DNA from: Pelagibacteraceae bacterium AG-404-P08 | GTDB taxonomy: Bacteria; Pseudomonadota; Alphaproteobacteria; HIMB59 | Assembly: GCA_003216195.1 (NCBI GenBank) | Contig: QCJF01000007.1 | Location: 1 to 64,000 of the forward strand | Length of the DNA: 64,000 nucleotides | Reading direction: 5' to 3' | In this document: one piece after another, positions 54,582 to 63,165 of the stretch | How positions within the stretch are numbered: position 1 is the first letter of the stretch | Layout of the letters: every line of letters starts with the position of its first letter | Program-made: the position numbers and the translations under genes | Notes under the pieces: generated by a model | The model's database searches: none | Told to the model about the DNA's origin: nothing | What the model saw: only the letters and a program-made list of their open reading frames with translations

Positions 54582-55373
54582 TTAAAAATGGTAAACTGGG
54601 CCGCTACCTTTACCAATTTTATATAAACTTCCTTTAATTATGGCTCTTTTTATATAATTTCTTGATTTTTTGACAGAATTTAAAATATCTTCACCTAAAG
54701 CTAAATTCGAAGCAATTGCTGACGATAAAGTACACCCAGTTCCATGTGTGTTTTTACTTTTAATGATACTAGACTCAAAAAAGTGAATTTTTTTATTTTT
54801 TTTTATAAATAGACAGTCGAATATTTTTCCATTTTTAATTAAACCTTTGATCAGTATATCCTTAGCGCCAATTTTTTCTAAAATTTGAATTGCATTAATC
54901 ATATCATCTTTACTATTAATCTTGGTATTTGTAAGAATTTCTGCCTCCTTCAAATTAGGAGTAATTATCATAGATTTTGTTATAAGGTTTTTAGTTAAAC
55001 TTGATATAGCGCTTTTCTTTAAGAGTAAATAACCAGATGTTGAAACCATAACAGGGTCTAAAACAACTTTAGATATTTTATAGTTGTCAATAAATTTTGA
55101 AATTTCTTGAATAATTTTTTTATCACTTAACATACCAATCTTTATTGAGTCTGGTTTAATATCACTACACGTCGTATTAAGTTGTTCTCTTATGAACTTT
55201 GGGGTTGTATTAATAATACTTTTGACCTCTTGAGTATTTTGTGCAGTTAAAGCAGTAATTACAGACATCGCATAACATTTAAAGTATGTTATAGCTTTAA
55301 TGTCAGCTTGGATACCTGCCCCTCCTGATGAGTCAGATCCTGCAATTGTTAATACAGTTTTATATCTTTTCAT
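54582..55373 (-). CDS. thiD: Hydroxymethylpyrimidine (phosphate) kinase ThiD
   Basis: A 263-residue ribokinase-fold enzyme that phosphorylates HMP and HMP-P. Motifs TIAGSDSSGGAGIQADIKAI at the start and NTHGTGCTLSSAIASNLALG with the catalytic Cys region. It ends the thiamine salvage operon and overlaps thiE by 14 bp. Confidence 0.95.
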   Translation of the reverse strand: MKRYKTVLTIAGSDSSGGAGIQADIKAITYFKCYAMSVITALTAQNTQEVKSIINTTPKFIREQLNTTCSDIKPDSIKIGMLSDKKIIQEISKFIDNYKISKVVLDPVMVSTSGYLLLKKSAISSLTKNLITKSMIITPNLKEAEILTNTKINSKDDMINAIQILEKIGAKDILIKGLIKNGKIFDCLFIKKNKKIHFFESSIIKSKNTHGTGCTLSSAIASNLALGEDILNSVKKSRNYIKRAIIKGSLYKIGKGSGPVYHF

Positions 55374-55983
55374 AACTTGAAAAAATTTTACTTACATCCA
55401 TACAATTCTTTTTAATATTACCTTTTAATAAAGAGGATATCATAGCAACACCATGGATTTTTAGTTTAAGTATACTATTTACATCACTAATATTGATTCC
55501 TCCTATTGCTATTAAAGGAATTTTTGTAGCTTTAGCACAAATTTTAAGCCCGCTTAAACCAAAATAATTTTTCATTTCTTTTTTTGTATTAGACGAGAAG
55601 GCTGAAACACCTATGTAGTCAACTCCCTTTAACTTTTTTACCTTTATGAATTCATTTTTATTACTTGCTGAAACTCCTATTATAGATTTTCTTCCCAATA
55701 TTTTTCTAGCTTGATTATAGGGTAAATCATCCATACCAACATGTGCACCATGAGCATTTATAGATTTTGCAATATCCACACGATCATTAACAATGAGAGT
55801 TTTTTTAAATTTAACACAATCTTTTTTTAAATCTTTTCCTAAGTTGTATAAATCAATTGTTTTTAAATTTTTAAACCTTAATTGAATACAATCGACCTTA
55901 CTCTCAAATATTATTTTCAAATAATTATCCAACTTACTTAATGGTGTAAGTTTATCATCAGTAACAAAACAAAATTTAAACAC
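55360..55983 (-). CDS. thiE: Thiamine-phosphate synthase ThiE
   Basis: A 207-residue TIM barrel that joins HMP-PP and thiazole phosphate. Blocks QLRFKNL, LIVNDRVDIA, HVGMDDLP, IGVSASN and IAIGGINISDV are in the right order. Overlaps thiM by 8 bp. Confidence 0.94.
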   Translation of the reverse strand: MFKFCFVTDDKLTPLSKLDNYLKIIFESKVDCIQLRFKNLKTIDLYNLGKDLKKDCVKFKKTLIVNDRVDIAKSINAHGAHVGMDDLPYNQARKILGRKSIIGVSASNKNEFIKVKKLKGVDYIGVSAFSSNTKKEMKNYFGLSGLKICAKATKIPLIAIGGINISDVNSILKLKIHGVAMISSLLKGNIKKNCMDVSKIFSSYEKI

Positions 55984-56773
55984 TAGTAATCTTTAAATTA
56001 TCTAAAATTTCTTTTTCTGTAATATTATTTAATTTGTTCAAGAAATTTACTTGGAAATCTCCTGGCCCCTCTGATTTTGATGCTGCGAGCTCTCCTGCGA
56101 TTGAAAAAATAGCCGCTGAGCTTATCGCAGATTTATATAAACTTTCACCTACAGCAGCAAATGCTCCTACAATGCACGATAAAGAGCAACCAATAGCTGT
56201 AACCTTCGTCATTACATTCGATCCATTTGAAATTTTAGTGACATTATCTTCATAGATAATAAAGTCATCACTACCGCTTATGAATACAACACAATTATTC
56301 TCGTTAGATAAAATTTTTCCAGACTCAATAGCTGCGTGACTTTCAATTGATGAGTCAACTCCCTTTGAGGATATTTTATTTTGATCTACTAGTGATTGAA
56401 TTTCAGATGCGTTCCCTCTAATGATTAATTTTTTAGAGCTTTTAATAATGTCAAGAGAAGTTTGTGTTCTTAACTTACTCGCACCTGAACCCACAGGGTC
56501 TAATATGATTGGTTTTTCTTGTTCAACATAATATTTAGAAGCCTCTAAAAAGCTAGGCCTCCAATTATCGTCTAACGTTCCAATATTATTAACAAGACAA
56601 GACGATATAGCAGCTATTTCTTTAAGTTCATTTGTTGCATGAGACATCAAAGGAGATGCTCCGATAGAGAGAAGAATATTAGCGTTTATGTTCATTGCCA
56701 CGTAATTTGTAATACAATGTACAAGCGCTCCTTTATCTCTTAAATTTTTTAAATCATTATAAATATGCTCCAT
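55976..56773 (-). CDS. thiM: Hydroxyethylthiazole kinase ThiM
   Basis: A 265-residue kinase that salvages thiazole alcohol. VHCITNYVAMNINANILLSIGASPLMSHA and DPVGSGASKLRTQTS are diagnostic. The catalytic Cys block reads VTAIGCSLSC, where the family usually has GTGC, so the second Gly-Thr pair is replaced by Ala-Ile. Overlaps the symporter gene by 1 bp. Confidence 0.93.
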   Translation of the reverse strand: MEHIYNDLKNLRDKGALVHCITNYVAMNINANILLSIGASPLMSHATNELKEIAAISSCLVNNIGTLDDNWRPSFLEASKYYVEQEKPIILDPVGSGASKLRTQTSLDIIKSSKKLIIRGNASEIQSLVDQNKISSKGVDSSIESHAAIESGKILSNENNCVVFISGSDDFIIYEDNVTKISNGSNVMTKVTAIGCSLSCIVGAFAAVGESLYKSAISSAAIFSIAGELAASKSEGPGDFQVNFLNKLNNITEKEILDNLKITSV

Positions 56774-58158
56774 TATATACCTTTCTTTTTCATCAAAAGT
56801 GTCAATATTGTTGAAAATAGAATTGGCACTAAAAATGATGAGAATAATTTATAGTTATTAATAAATGTGAAATTAATATTTAAAAAATCACTCAATATAT
56901 TTTTACTATAAGAGGGGTCAGGAAATATTAATACTCCCAGTAGTAAGCTCAAAAAAGAAATTATGTATATTTGTTTAGTAGTGATATTAAAACCAAATAA
57001 TCCCAACAAAAAAGGTAAAACTAAACAACAACAAATTAAATCGGCAATTAAGAACACGTATAAGACATTGTAGCCTTGTGAAGATAGTATGAAAACTGCC
57101 ACCAAGAAAACAATAACAAAGTATAAATTTGAAGAGGATTTTAAGGAGTAACTTGTGCTCAGGGAGACAATCTGAGAATTTATCGCATTTATTAATGTAT
57201 CAATACTACTCAATACTAGGGAAGTAGCTAATATTACAAAAATGTATTTTATAAATGAAGTCTCGAGTAAACCGAAAAGTTTCACAAATGTTAAATCAGG
57301 ATCGTCCATTGCGTAAAGTGAGATTGAAACTAGTCCAGAGTATCCAATGAAATAAACAATTATAAATATAATTAAAGCAGATATAACTAAACCAATACTA
57401 AGTGTTTTATTATCTTTAGCAGCATAAATTCTTTGCCAATTACCATGGTGAAAAAGATTGGTAAATGTAACTGCTATTAAAAAAGTCAAACCTGTTATCC
57501 ATAGGAATTGATTATTAAAATCAAATAAATGTGCATTTTCGATCATAAATGAAGAGTTATTTGAAAAGTCTTGGAATGGAATTTTAAAAACTAAAAACAA
57601 ACAAATTCCTATAATGAATATGAATTGAATTAAATCGGTGAATATTGTTGCCGACAATCCTCCAATTAGAACGTACGATAAAGCAATTAATATAATTATC
57701 ATTGAAGAAATCCAATAAGGTGTATCATTTAAAAAATTAAAGAACTTTGAGATAGCTGTAATTTCAGCTATTAAGAAAACTGTCATATAAACTAACGAGA
57801 CTATTATAACAAAGTGGGATAAGTTCTTGCCAAACCGATTTTCGATACAATCGTGAAAGCCTGTTGAGTTTGGAAAAACCTTTCTTACATATTTTCCTAT
57901 AAAGATGAATAAAACTAAAGGCATCGCAGCTCCAAGAGCATAACCAATCACATTACCCATTCCGCCCCAAGTAGCTGCTGCGGCAGGCGAAAATATTATC
58001 CAAAAACCCAATGCAGAAGATACAAAAGAAGATATTGAAAAAAATAAGTTATATTTATTTTTAATAACGAATTTATCATCTGATAATTCATTTTTTTTCA
58101 AAAAAAAGAATGACGCAGTAAAAATTAATCCAAATAAAATTAAAAAAAGAATTTCCAT
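56773..58158 (-). CDS. thiV: Sodium:solute symporter, predicted thiamine-precursor (HMP) transporter
   Basis: A 461-residue protein with about 13 helices and the SSS pattern GGLSATIFTDLIQFIFIIGICLFL and NLFHHGNWQRIYAAKDNKTL. The TPP riboswitch ends 25 nt upstream of its start and thiM, thiE, thiD follow, so it most likely brings in HMP or thiazole. ThiV in SAR11 has this arrangement. The substrate assignment rests on context. Confidence 0.83.
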   Translation of the reverse strand: MEILFLILFGLIFTASFFFLKKNELSDDKFVIKNKYNLFFSISSFVSSALGFWIIFSPAAAATWGGMGNVIGYALGAAMPLVLFIFIGKYVRKVFPNSTGFHDCIENRFGKNLSHFVIIVSLVYMTVFLIAEITAISKFFNFLNDTPYWISSMIIILIALSYVLIGGLSATIFTDLIQFIFIIGICLFLVFKIPFQDFSNNSSFMIENAHLFDFNNQFLWITGLTFLIAVTFTNLFHHGNWQRIYAAKDNKTLSIGLVISALIIFIIVYFIGYSGLVSISLYAMDDPDLTFVKLFGLLETSFIKYIFVILATSLVLSSIDTLINAINSQIVSLSTSYSLKSSSNLYFVIVFLVAVFILSSQGYNVLYVFLIADLICCCLVLPFLLGLFGFNITTKQIYIISFLSLLLGVLIFPDPSYSKNILSDFLNINFTFINNYKLFSSFLVPILFSTILTLLMKKKGI

Positions 58159-58183
58159 CTAATTTACTCTTGTTTTAAAAGTA

Positions 58184-58270
58184 TTTAAGGGAAACTTCCT
58201 ACGCCAGAATTACCTGGATCAGGTTCGAGGGTTAAGTATTACCTTTCTCAGCCTTTCAGCACCCCTTAAA
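58184..58270 (-). ncRNA. TPP riboswitch (thi-box)
   Basis: On the transcript the element begins with P1 strand TTTAAGGG and closes with CCCTTAAA, an 8-bp pair. Between them are the thi-box hallmarks GGGGTGC, GGCTGAGA, AACCC and ACCTGATCC...GGTAATTCTGGCG. It precedes the symporter start by 25 nt with no clear terminator or Shine-Dalgarno, so control probably acts on translation start, or P1 masks nearby sequence. Confidence 0.95.
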
Positions 58271-58344
58271 GGTCAATATTATCAAACTTACTAAAATAAA
58301 TCAATTATCTTTACTAAAAACAAATTTAATATTAAAAACATCAC

Positions 58345-59835
58345 ATGAAAATAATTGAAAACTTCTCTGACTCTAAATTAATATCTAGTAATTCAGAAGA
58401 TTTCATAAAATTATATAAACCTAGTACGGGTGAGGAATATGCGCATGTTCCAAAAACAACAAAAGATGAGTTTGAAAAAATTATCAATAAAATGAAATTA
58501 GCACAACCTTTATGGGCTAATACACCAATTACGAAAAGAGGTGAAATTTTATTTAAATTTAAAAATTTAATTGAAAAAAATTTTGATTTAATAGCAAAAA
58601 TAATATCTGAAGAACATGGCAAGGTTTTTTCTGATGCTAAAGGATCTTTGCAGAGAGGTCTAGAAGTAGTTGACTTTGCATGTGGTATTCCTCATTTATT
58701 GAAAGGAAATCACTCAATTAACGTTGGAACAAACGTAGATTTGTTTGATATTAAGCAGCCTTTGGGAATTTGTGCTGGTATTACACCATTTAATTTCCCA
58801 GCTATGGTTCCAATGTGGATGTTTCCATTATCTATAGCATGTGGAAATGCCTTTATGTTAAAACCCTCTGAGAAAGTTCCTCAATGCTCTTTAAAACTTG
58901 CAGAATTAATGAGTGAAGCTGGTCTACCTGATAACGTCCTCACGGTCGTAAATGGCGATAAAAATATTGTAGATCTAATACTTCAGTGTGAAGATATTTC
59001 TTCAGTAAGTTTTGTTGGCTCAACACCTGTTGCTAAGTACATTTACACCGAGTGTTCAAAAACAAATAAAAGAGTTCAAGCTCTTGGTGGTGCTAAAAAC
59101 CATATGCTTATAATGGAAGACGCGAATTTAGAGGATGCAGTAAATGGACTAATTGGAGCAGCTTTTGGATCTGCTGGTGAACGTTGTATGGCAACATCAG
59201 TTGCTATGCCTGTTGGAAATATTCAAAAACCATTTATGGATTTGCTAAAGGAGAAGGCAAGTAAAATCAAAGTTGGGGAGTCTTTAGACCCACAAAGTGA
59301 AATGGGACCTCTCATTACAAAGGAACACAAACAAAAAGTTCTATCATATATTGAAAAAGGTGTTCAAGAGGGTGCAAAATTAGAGTTAGATGGAAGAGGA
59401 ATTAGTCTTCAAGGTTATGAAAATGGTAATTTTGTTGGTCCTACAATATTTAATAATGTTACTGATGGTATGACTATATACAAAGAAGAGATTTTTGGCC
59501 CTGTTTTATCTGTCCTTAACATGAATAATTTTGAAGAGGCTATAAAACTGATTAATAAACATCAGTTTGGCAATGGCACTTCTATTTATACATCAAGTGG
59601 TTCATTAGCGAGAAATTTTATGAAAAATGTCCAAATAGGAATGGTTGGGATAAACATTCCAATTCCAGTTCCAATGTCTTTTTATACTTTTGGTGGCTGG
59701 AAAGGTTCAATATTTGGTGGTCATGGAATGCACGGAGAAGAAGGGATTAATTTTTATACCAAACGTAAGACAATAACATCGAGATGGCCAGATGATGTCG
59801 CAGGGGCTTCACTCAACATGCCAACTATGAAATAA
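58345..59835 (+). CDS. mmsA: Methylmalonate-semialdehyde dehydrogenase (CoA-acylating)
   Basis: A 496-residue aldehyde dehydrogenase: GICAGITPFNFPAMVPMWMFP, VSFVGSTPVAKYIY, catalytic Cys in GSAGERCMATSVA, EIFGPVLSV. The NFPAMVP block and GERCMA are typical of MmsA, which oxidises methylmalonate or malonate semialdehyde to propionyl-CoA or acetyl-CoA in valine, inositol and beta-alanine breakdown. Divergent from the thiamine operon. Confidence 0.92.
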   Translation: MKIIENFSDSKLISSNSEDFIKLYKPSTGEEYAHVPKTTKDEFEKIINKMKLAQPLWANTPITKRGEILFKFKNLIEKNFDLIAKIISEEHGKVFSDAKGSLQRGLEVVDFACGIPHLLKGNHSINVGTNVDLFDIKQPLGICAGITPFNFPAMVPMWMFPLSIACGNAFMLKPSEKVPQCSLKLAELMSEAGLPDNVLTVVNGDKNIVDLILQCEDISSVSFVGSTPVAKYIYTECSKTNKRVQALGGAKNHMLIMEDANLEDAVNGLIGAAFGSAGERCMATSVAMPVGNIQKPFMDLLKEKASKIKVGESLDPQSEMGPLITKEHKQKVLSYIEKGVQEGAKLELDGRGISLQGYENGNFVGPTIFNNVTDGMTIYKEEIFGPVLSVLNMNNFEEAIKLINKHQFGNGTSIYTSSGSLARNFMKNVQIGMVGINIPIPVPMSFYTFGGWKGSIFGGHGMHGEEGINFYTKRKTITSRWPDDVAGASLNMPTMK

Positions 59836-59841
59836 TGAATT

Positions 59842-60123
59842 ATGGACAAATTTAAAGACAGACAAAAAGCCTTTGAAGCAGAGCAAAGCCAAAAAGAGCA
59901 AACAGAATTTGAAAAAAGAAATTCAAGAAACAAAATCTTTGCTCAATACATTTTAGATGATATCGGACAATCCGATAATTCAGAATTACTGAGAGAAATA
60001 ATATTATCTGATCTTGAGGAACCAGGAGATGAAGACATCATACGTAAAGCCTTAGATGTATTAGCTCAAAATAACGGTAGTCTGACTAGAGAAGATCTAG
60101 TAAAAAAACTCTCAGAAATATAA
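59842..60123 (+). CDS. F1-ATPase inhibitor zeta subunit (DUF1476)
   Basis: A 93-residue helical protein: MDKFKDRQKAFEAEQSQKEQ, RNKIFAQYILDDIG and DLEEPGDEDIIRKALDVLA are the alphaproteobacterial zeta/DUF1476 pattern. It blocks ATP hydrolysis by F1 when energy is low. It follows mmsA by 6 bp. Confidence 0.9.
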   Translation: MDKFKDRQKAFEAEQSQKEQTEFEKRNSRNKIFAQYILDDIGQSDNSELLREIILSDLEEPGDEDIIRKALDVLAQNNGSLTREDLVKKLSEI

Positions 60124-60124
60124 T

Positions 60125-60565
60125 CTACCAAGACCCATTATTTTGCATACTGGCCCAAGGCTCCTTTATTTCAAGGCTATCACCTTTTTGAAGTAACTCT
60201 ATTGATATGCCGTCTGGTGATTTTATGAATGCCATATATCCATCTCTAGGAGGCCTGTTTATCACAACATCCTTTTTAATCAGATTTTCACAAACTTGAT
60301 AAATATTATCTACTCTAAAAGCTAGATGACCAAAATTTCTGCCACCTTTGTATTCTTCTTTGTCCCAATTGTAAGTTAATTCTAAAAGAGGTTTCTTTTT
60401 ACTATCAGCAGTGTCTTTATCATCAGGAGCACAAAGAAAAATTAGAGTAAATCGACCCTTTTCACTCTCTTTTCTCGAGTATTCAATTAGTCCTAATTTA
60501 TTACAATAAAAGTCAAGTGATTGCTCAATATCACTTACTCGAACCATTGTGTGCAAATATTCCAT
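60125..60565 (-). CDS. gloA: VOC-family metalloprotein, glyoxalase I-like
   Basis: A 146-residue vicinal-oxygen-chelate protein: HTMVRVSDIEQSLDFYCNKLGLIE at the N-terminus, LLELTYNW, GHLAFRVDNIYQVCE and a C-terminal SPDGISIELLQK with the metal Glu. Candidate metal ligands (His6, Glu in LLELTYN, His in FGHLA, Glu in IELLQ) match lactoylglutathione lyase. Convergent with the zeta gene, 1 bp apart. Confidence 0.85.
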   Translation of the reverse strand: MEYLHTMVRVSDIEQSLDFYCNKLGLIEYSRKESEKGRFTLIFLCAPDDKDTADSKKKPLLELTYNWDKEEYKGGRNFGHLAFRVDNIYQVCENLIKKDVVINRPPRDGYMAFIKSPDGISIELLQKGDSLEIKEPWASMQNNGSW

Positions 60566-60607
60566 TAAGATTAAATATCAAAAAATTTTAAATCTGTCTA
60601 AAAATTT

Positions 60608-61481
60608 CTAAAATTGCTTATTGCTTCCAAGGACTATTTTTTTTCGAAGGACAGTTTCACGATAAAAAATATATCCGACTGAAAGTAAAATTAATGGACC
60701 TCCTAGTAGCACCTCTTTCGAGAGAAACTCACCAAAAAAAATATAACCGATGACAAATGCCCAAACAACAGAAGTGAAGTCTAAAGGAGCAAGAACAGAG
60801 GCTTCTGCTAATTGAAAAGATTTTGTAAGACAAAATTGAGCAGTAAACCCTAAAAAAACCCGAAGCAATTAGAAAAACTAAGTCTAAATTATTTGGCCAT
60901 ATCCAATCATCACTATAGAAAAATAAACTTGAAACTGTTCCAAATAAAGTAAAGGCCCATACCGTTAAAATATTATTATTAGTTATTAATATTTTTTTTA
61001 GAATTATCACTGCCATTGACAAAAAAATACTAGCTAAAAGTGGTAAAACAGAATAGTTGTTTAATAAATTCACGTCCGGTTTCAAAATAATTACTACTCC
61101 TATAAAACCAATAATAATTGCAATTACCCTCCTATATCCAATTTTTTCACCCAGAAAAAAAATTGATAATATAGATATAAAAAAAACAGATGAAAAACTG
61201 ATTGTTTGCATTTCGATCAGTGGAACATATCTAAGAGATATGAAGAAAAGACTCATAGCTGAAATTCCTACTAAACCTCTAAAAAAATGAAGTTTATAAT
61301 TGTTAATAGAAGATATTTTTAGATTTAAATAATAAATGACAACTATCAATGGAATAAGAGCAAATAGATTTCTGAAAAAAACTACCTCAAATAATGGTAA
61401 GTTGTCGCCTGTTGCTTTTATACATACGCTCATTAAAACAAAAAAAAGGACGGACAAAGACTTGTAGATAAATGCTGACAT
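60608..61481 (-). pseudogene. EamA/DMT permease with a single-base frameshift
   Basis: The first part (61481 down to about 60858) encodes an EamA-type protein with about eight helices. At an A7 run on the plus strand (60852-60858) the frame slips; downstream the second part continues in another frame with the typical QFCLTKSFQLAEASVLAPLDF and ends at 60608. Removing one A gives 873 bp, exactly 290 codons plus stop, the normal length. The gene may be broken, slipping in translation, or show an indel error. Confidence 0.8.
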
Positions 61482-61509
61482 GTGGTTAATCTAAATATAT
61501 TAAATATGA

Positions 61510-62295
61510 ATGAATTTACTAATAGTTAATGGATATGACAAAAACGGATGGGGTAAACTAGCTAGATATGGATTACAACCAATATGTGAGTTTTATAGAG
61601 ACCAATTAAAAATAATTAATTCAAAAATAAAAACTACATTCATTTATCCTTCTATGAACTTAGATGAAAATTATGATGAAAGTTTCATCAAATCATTTAC
61701 TGGCATTGTATGGACAGGTTCAAGTCTTAATATTTATGACAATACAAGAGAAATTAAAAACCAAATTTCTCTCATGAAAAAGTTATCAAAGTTAAAGGTA
61801 AATATGTTTGGTAGTTGTTGGGGTATGCAACTTTTTACTGTTGCAAATGGTGGCACAGTTAAAAAAAATCCTAAAGGTAGAGAAATAGGTATAGCCTATA
61901 ATATAAGTATTAATAAATATGGTGCGCATCATCCAATGTATAAAGATAAGCCCTTGATATTTGATGCTTTTGCTTCTCATATTGACCATATATCCCAAAA
62001 GCCAAATAGCTCTCATGTTCTGTCAGACAATCATTACTCAATTCAGTCTCTTGTAAGCAATAAATTTTGGGGTACCCAATATCATCCTGAATTTAATTTT
62101 AAATACACAGGACAAATTTTAAATGCAAGAAAAAATATTTTACTTAAAGAAAAACTATTTAGTAAAAATCAAATACAAAGCTTAATTAAAGACTTTAAAA
62201 GACCTAATATAAAGAGCTATAGTCAATCTTTGTTAAAAGATACGTTAAGACACAAAGAATTAAAAAATTGGCTAAGTTATTTAAGAAAAAATTAA
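61510..62295 (+). CDS. Class I glutamine amidotransferase-like protein, second copy
   Basis: A 261-residue stand-alone protein. Cys nucleophile in MFGSCWGMQLFTVANGG near residue 103, His-Glu in GTQYHPEFNFKY near residue 194. Its start MNLLIVNGYDKNGWGK resembles the other copy (12342-13082) and they share the IYD and GSCWG blocks. Lys/Asn-rich C-terminal helix. It overlaps the LOG gene by 4 bp in convergent orientation. Confidence 0.75.
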   Translation: MNLLIVNGYDKNGWGKLARYGLQPICEFYRDQLKIINSKIKTTFIYPSMNLDENYDESFIKSFTGIVWTGSSLNIYDNTREIKNQISLMKKLSKLKVNMFGSCWGMQLFTVANGGTVKKNPKGREIGIAYNISINKYGAHHPMYKDKPLIFDAFASHIDHISQKPNSSHVLSDNHYSIQSLVSNKFWGTQYHPEFNFKYTGQILNARKNILLKEKLFSKNQIQSLIKDFKRPNIKSYSQSLLKDTLRHKELKNWLSYLRKN

Positions 62296-62843
62296 TATAA
62301 TTCTTTAAATTCTTTTAGATTATTACAAACTGAAAATAAATCTTTAAAGTTCTTATAAGCAAATTTGGAGTTCATTACTTTCTTATATTGATTAATTATA
62401 TCAGACCAATAATTATTATAATTAAACAAAATACATTTTTTACCTTTTATAACACCCAATTGAAGAGCGCTGATTACTAAACTAATTTCTTCTATTGTGC
62501 CCCCGCCTCCGGGTAAAGCGATAAAACTATCTGACAGTTGTAGAAACTTTTTTTTTCTTTGCTCCATTGTTTTCGTAACATGAATTTTGTTAATTTTTGT
62601 GTGAATTTTCTCACGCTTATTTAAAAAAGATGGGATAATACCAGTTACATGGGCGTTATATTTTAATGCAGTCTTAGCTACAACACCCATTAATCCATTT
62701 TCTCCCCCTCCATAAACAATGTCATAATCATTTTGTGCTAGATATTTTGTAACTGTTATAGCTAAATCTTTAAAATTTTTGTTTGATCCAAACATAGATC
62801 CACAAAATACAGCAACTTTATGTTTAGAATTTTTTAATTTCAT
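62292..62843 (-). CDS. LOG-family protein (nucleoside 5'-monophosphate phosphoribohydrolase-like)
   Basis: A 183-residue protein with the LOG motif PGGGGTIEEISLV near residues 111-123 and VYGGGENGLMGVVAK near residues 43-57. Family members split cytokinin ribotides or other nucleotides into base and ribose phosphate. Basic, Lys-rich. Divergent from chorismate mutase. Confidence 0.9.
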   Translation of the reverse strand: MKLKNSKHKVAVFCGSMFGSNKNFKDLAITVTKYLAQNDYDIVYGGGENGLMGVVAKTALKYNAHVTGIIPSFLNKREKIHTKINKIHVTKTMEQRKKKFLQLSDSFIALPGGGGTIEEISLVISALQLGVIKGKKCILFNYNNYWSDIINQYKKVMNSKFAYKNFKDLFSVCNNLKEFKELY

Positions 62844-62874
62844 ATAAATTTACTGTACAGCAATATTGAAAAAA

Positions 62875-63165
62875 ATGACTAAAAAAAATAACATTGAAGA
62901 GCTTAAAAAAGTAAGAAAGAAAATTGATAATATTGATAACAAGATTATTGAGCTGATTGGTGATAGATTTAAAGAAATACACAAAGTCACTAAATTAAAG
63001 GAAAATAGAGAAGAAATAATTGATCACGAAAGAATTACTCATATTTTAAAGTCTGTTCAATCAAAAGCAAAAAAAAATAAAATTGATGCTGAAATAATTG
63101 TTAGAATTTGGCAAATTTTTATCCAAGAAGCTATTAAACTAGAGTCTGCAAAAATAAAAAAATAA
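62875..63165 (+). CDS. AroQ-type chorismate mutase
   Basis: A small all-helical protein of about 96 residues. LKKVRKKIDNIDNKIIELIGDRFKEIHKVTKLKEN carries the first helix with Arg and Lys active-site residues; the last helix ends IIVRIWQIFIQEAIKLES. Chorismate to prephenate. I take the ATG at 62875; a TTG at 62866 is upstream in frame. Confidence 0.88.
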   Translation: MTKKNNIEELKKVRKKIDNIDNKIIELIGDRFKEIHKVTKLKENREEIIDHERITHILKSVQSKAKKNKIDAEIIVRIWQIFIQEAIKLESAKIKK

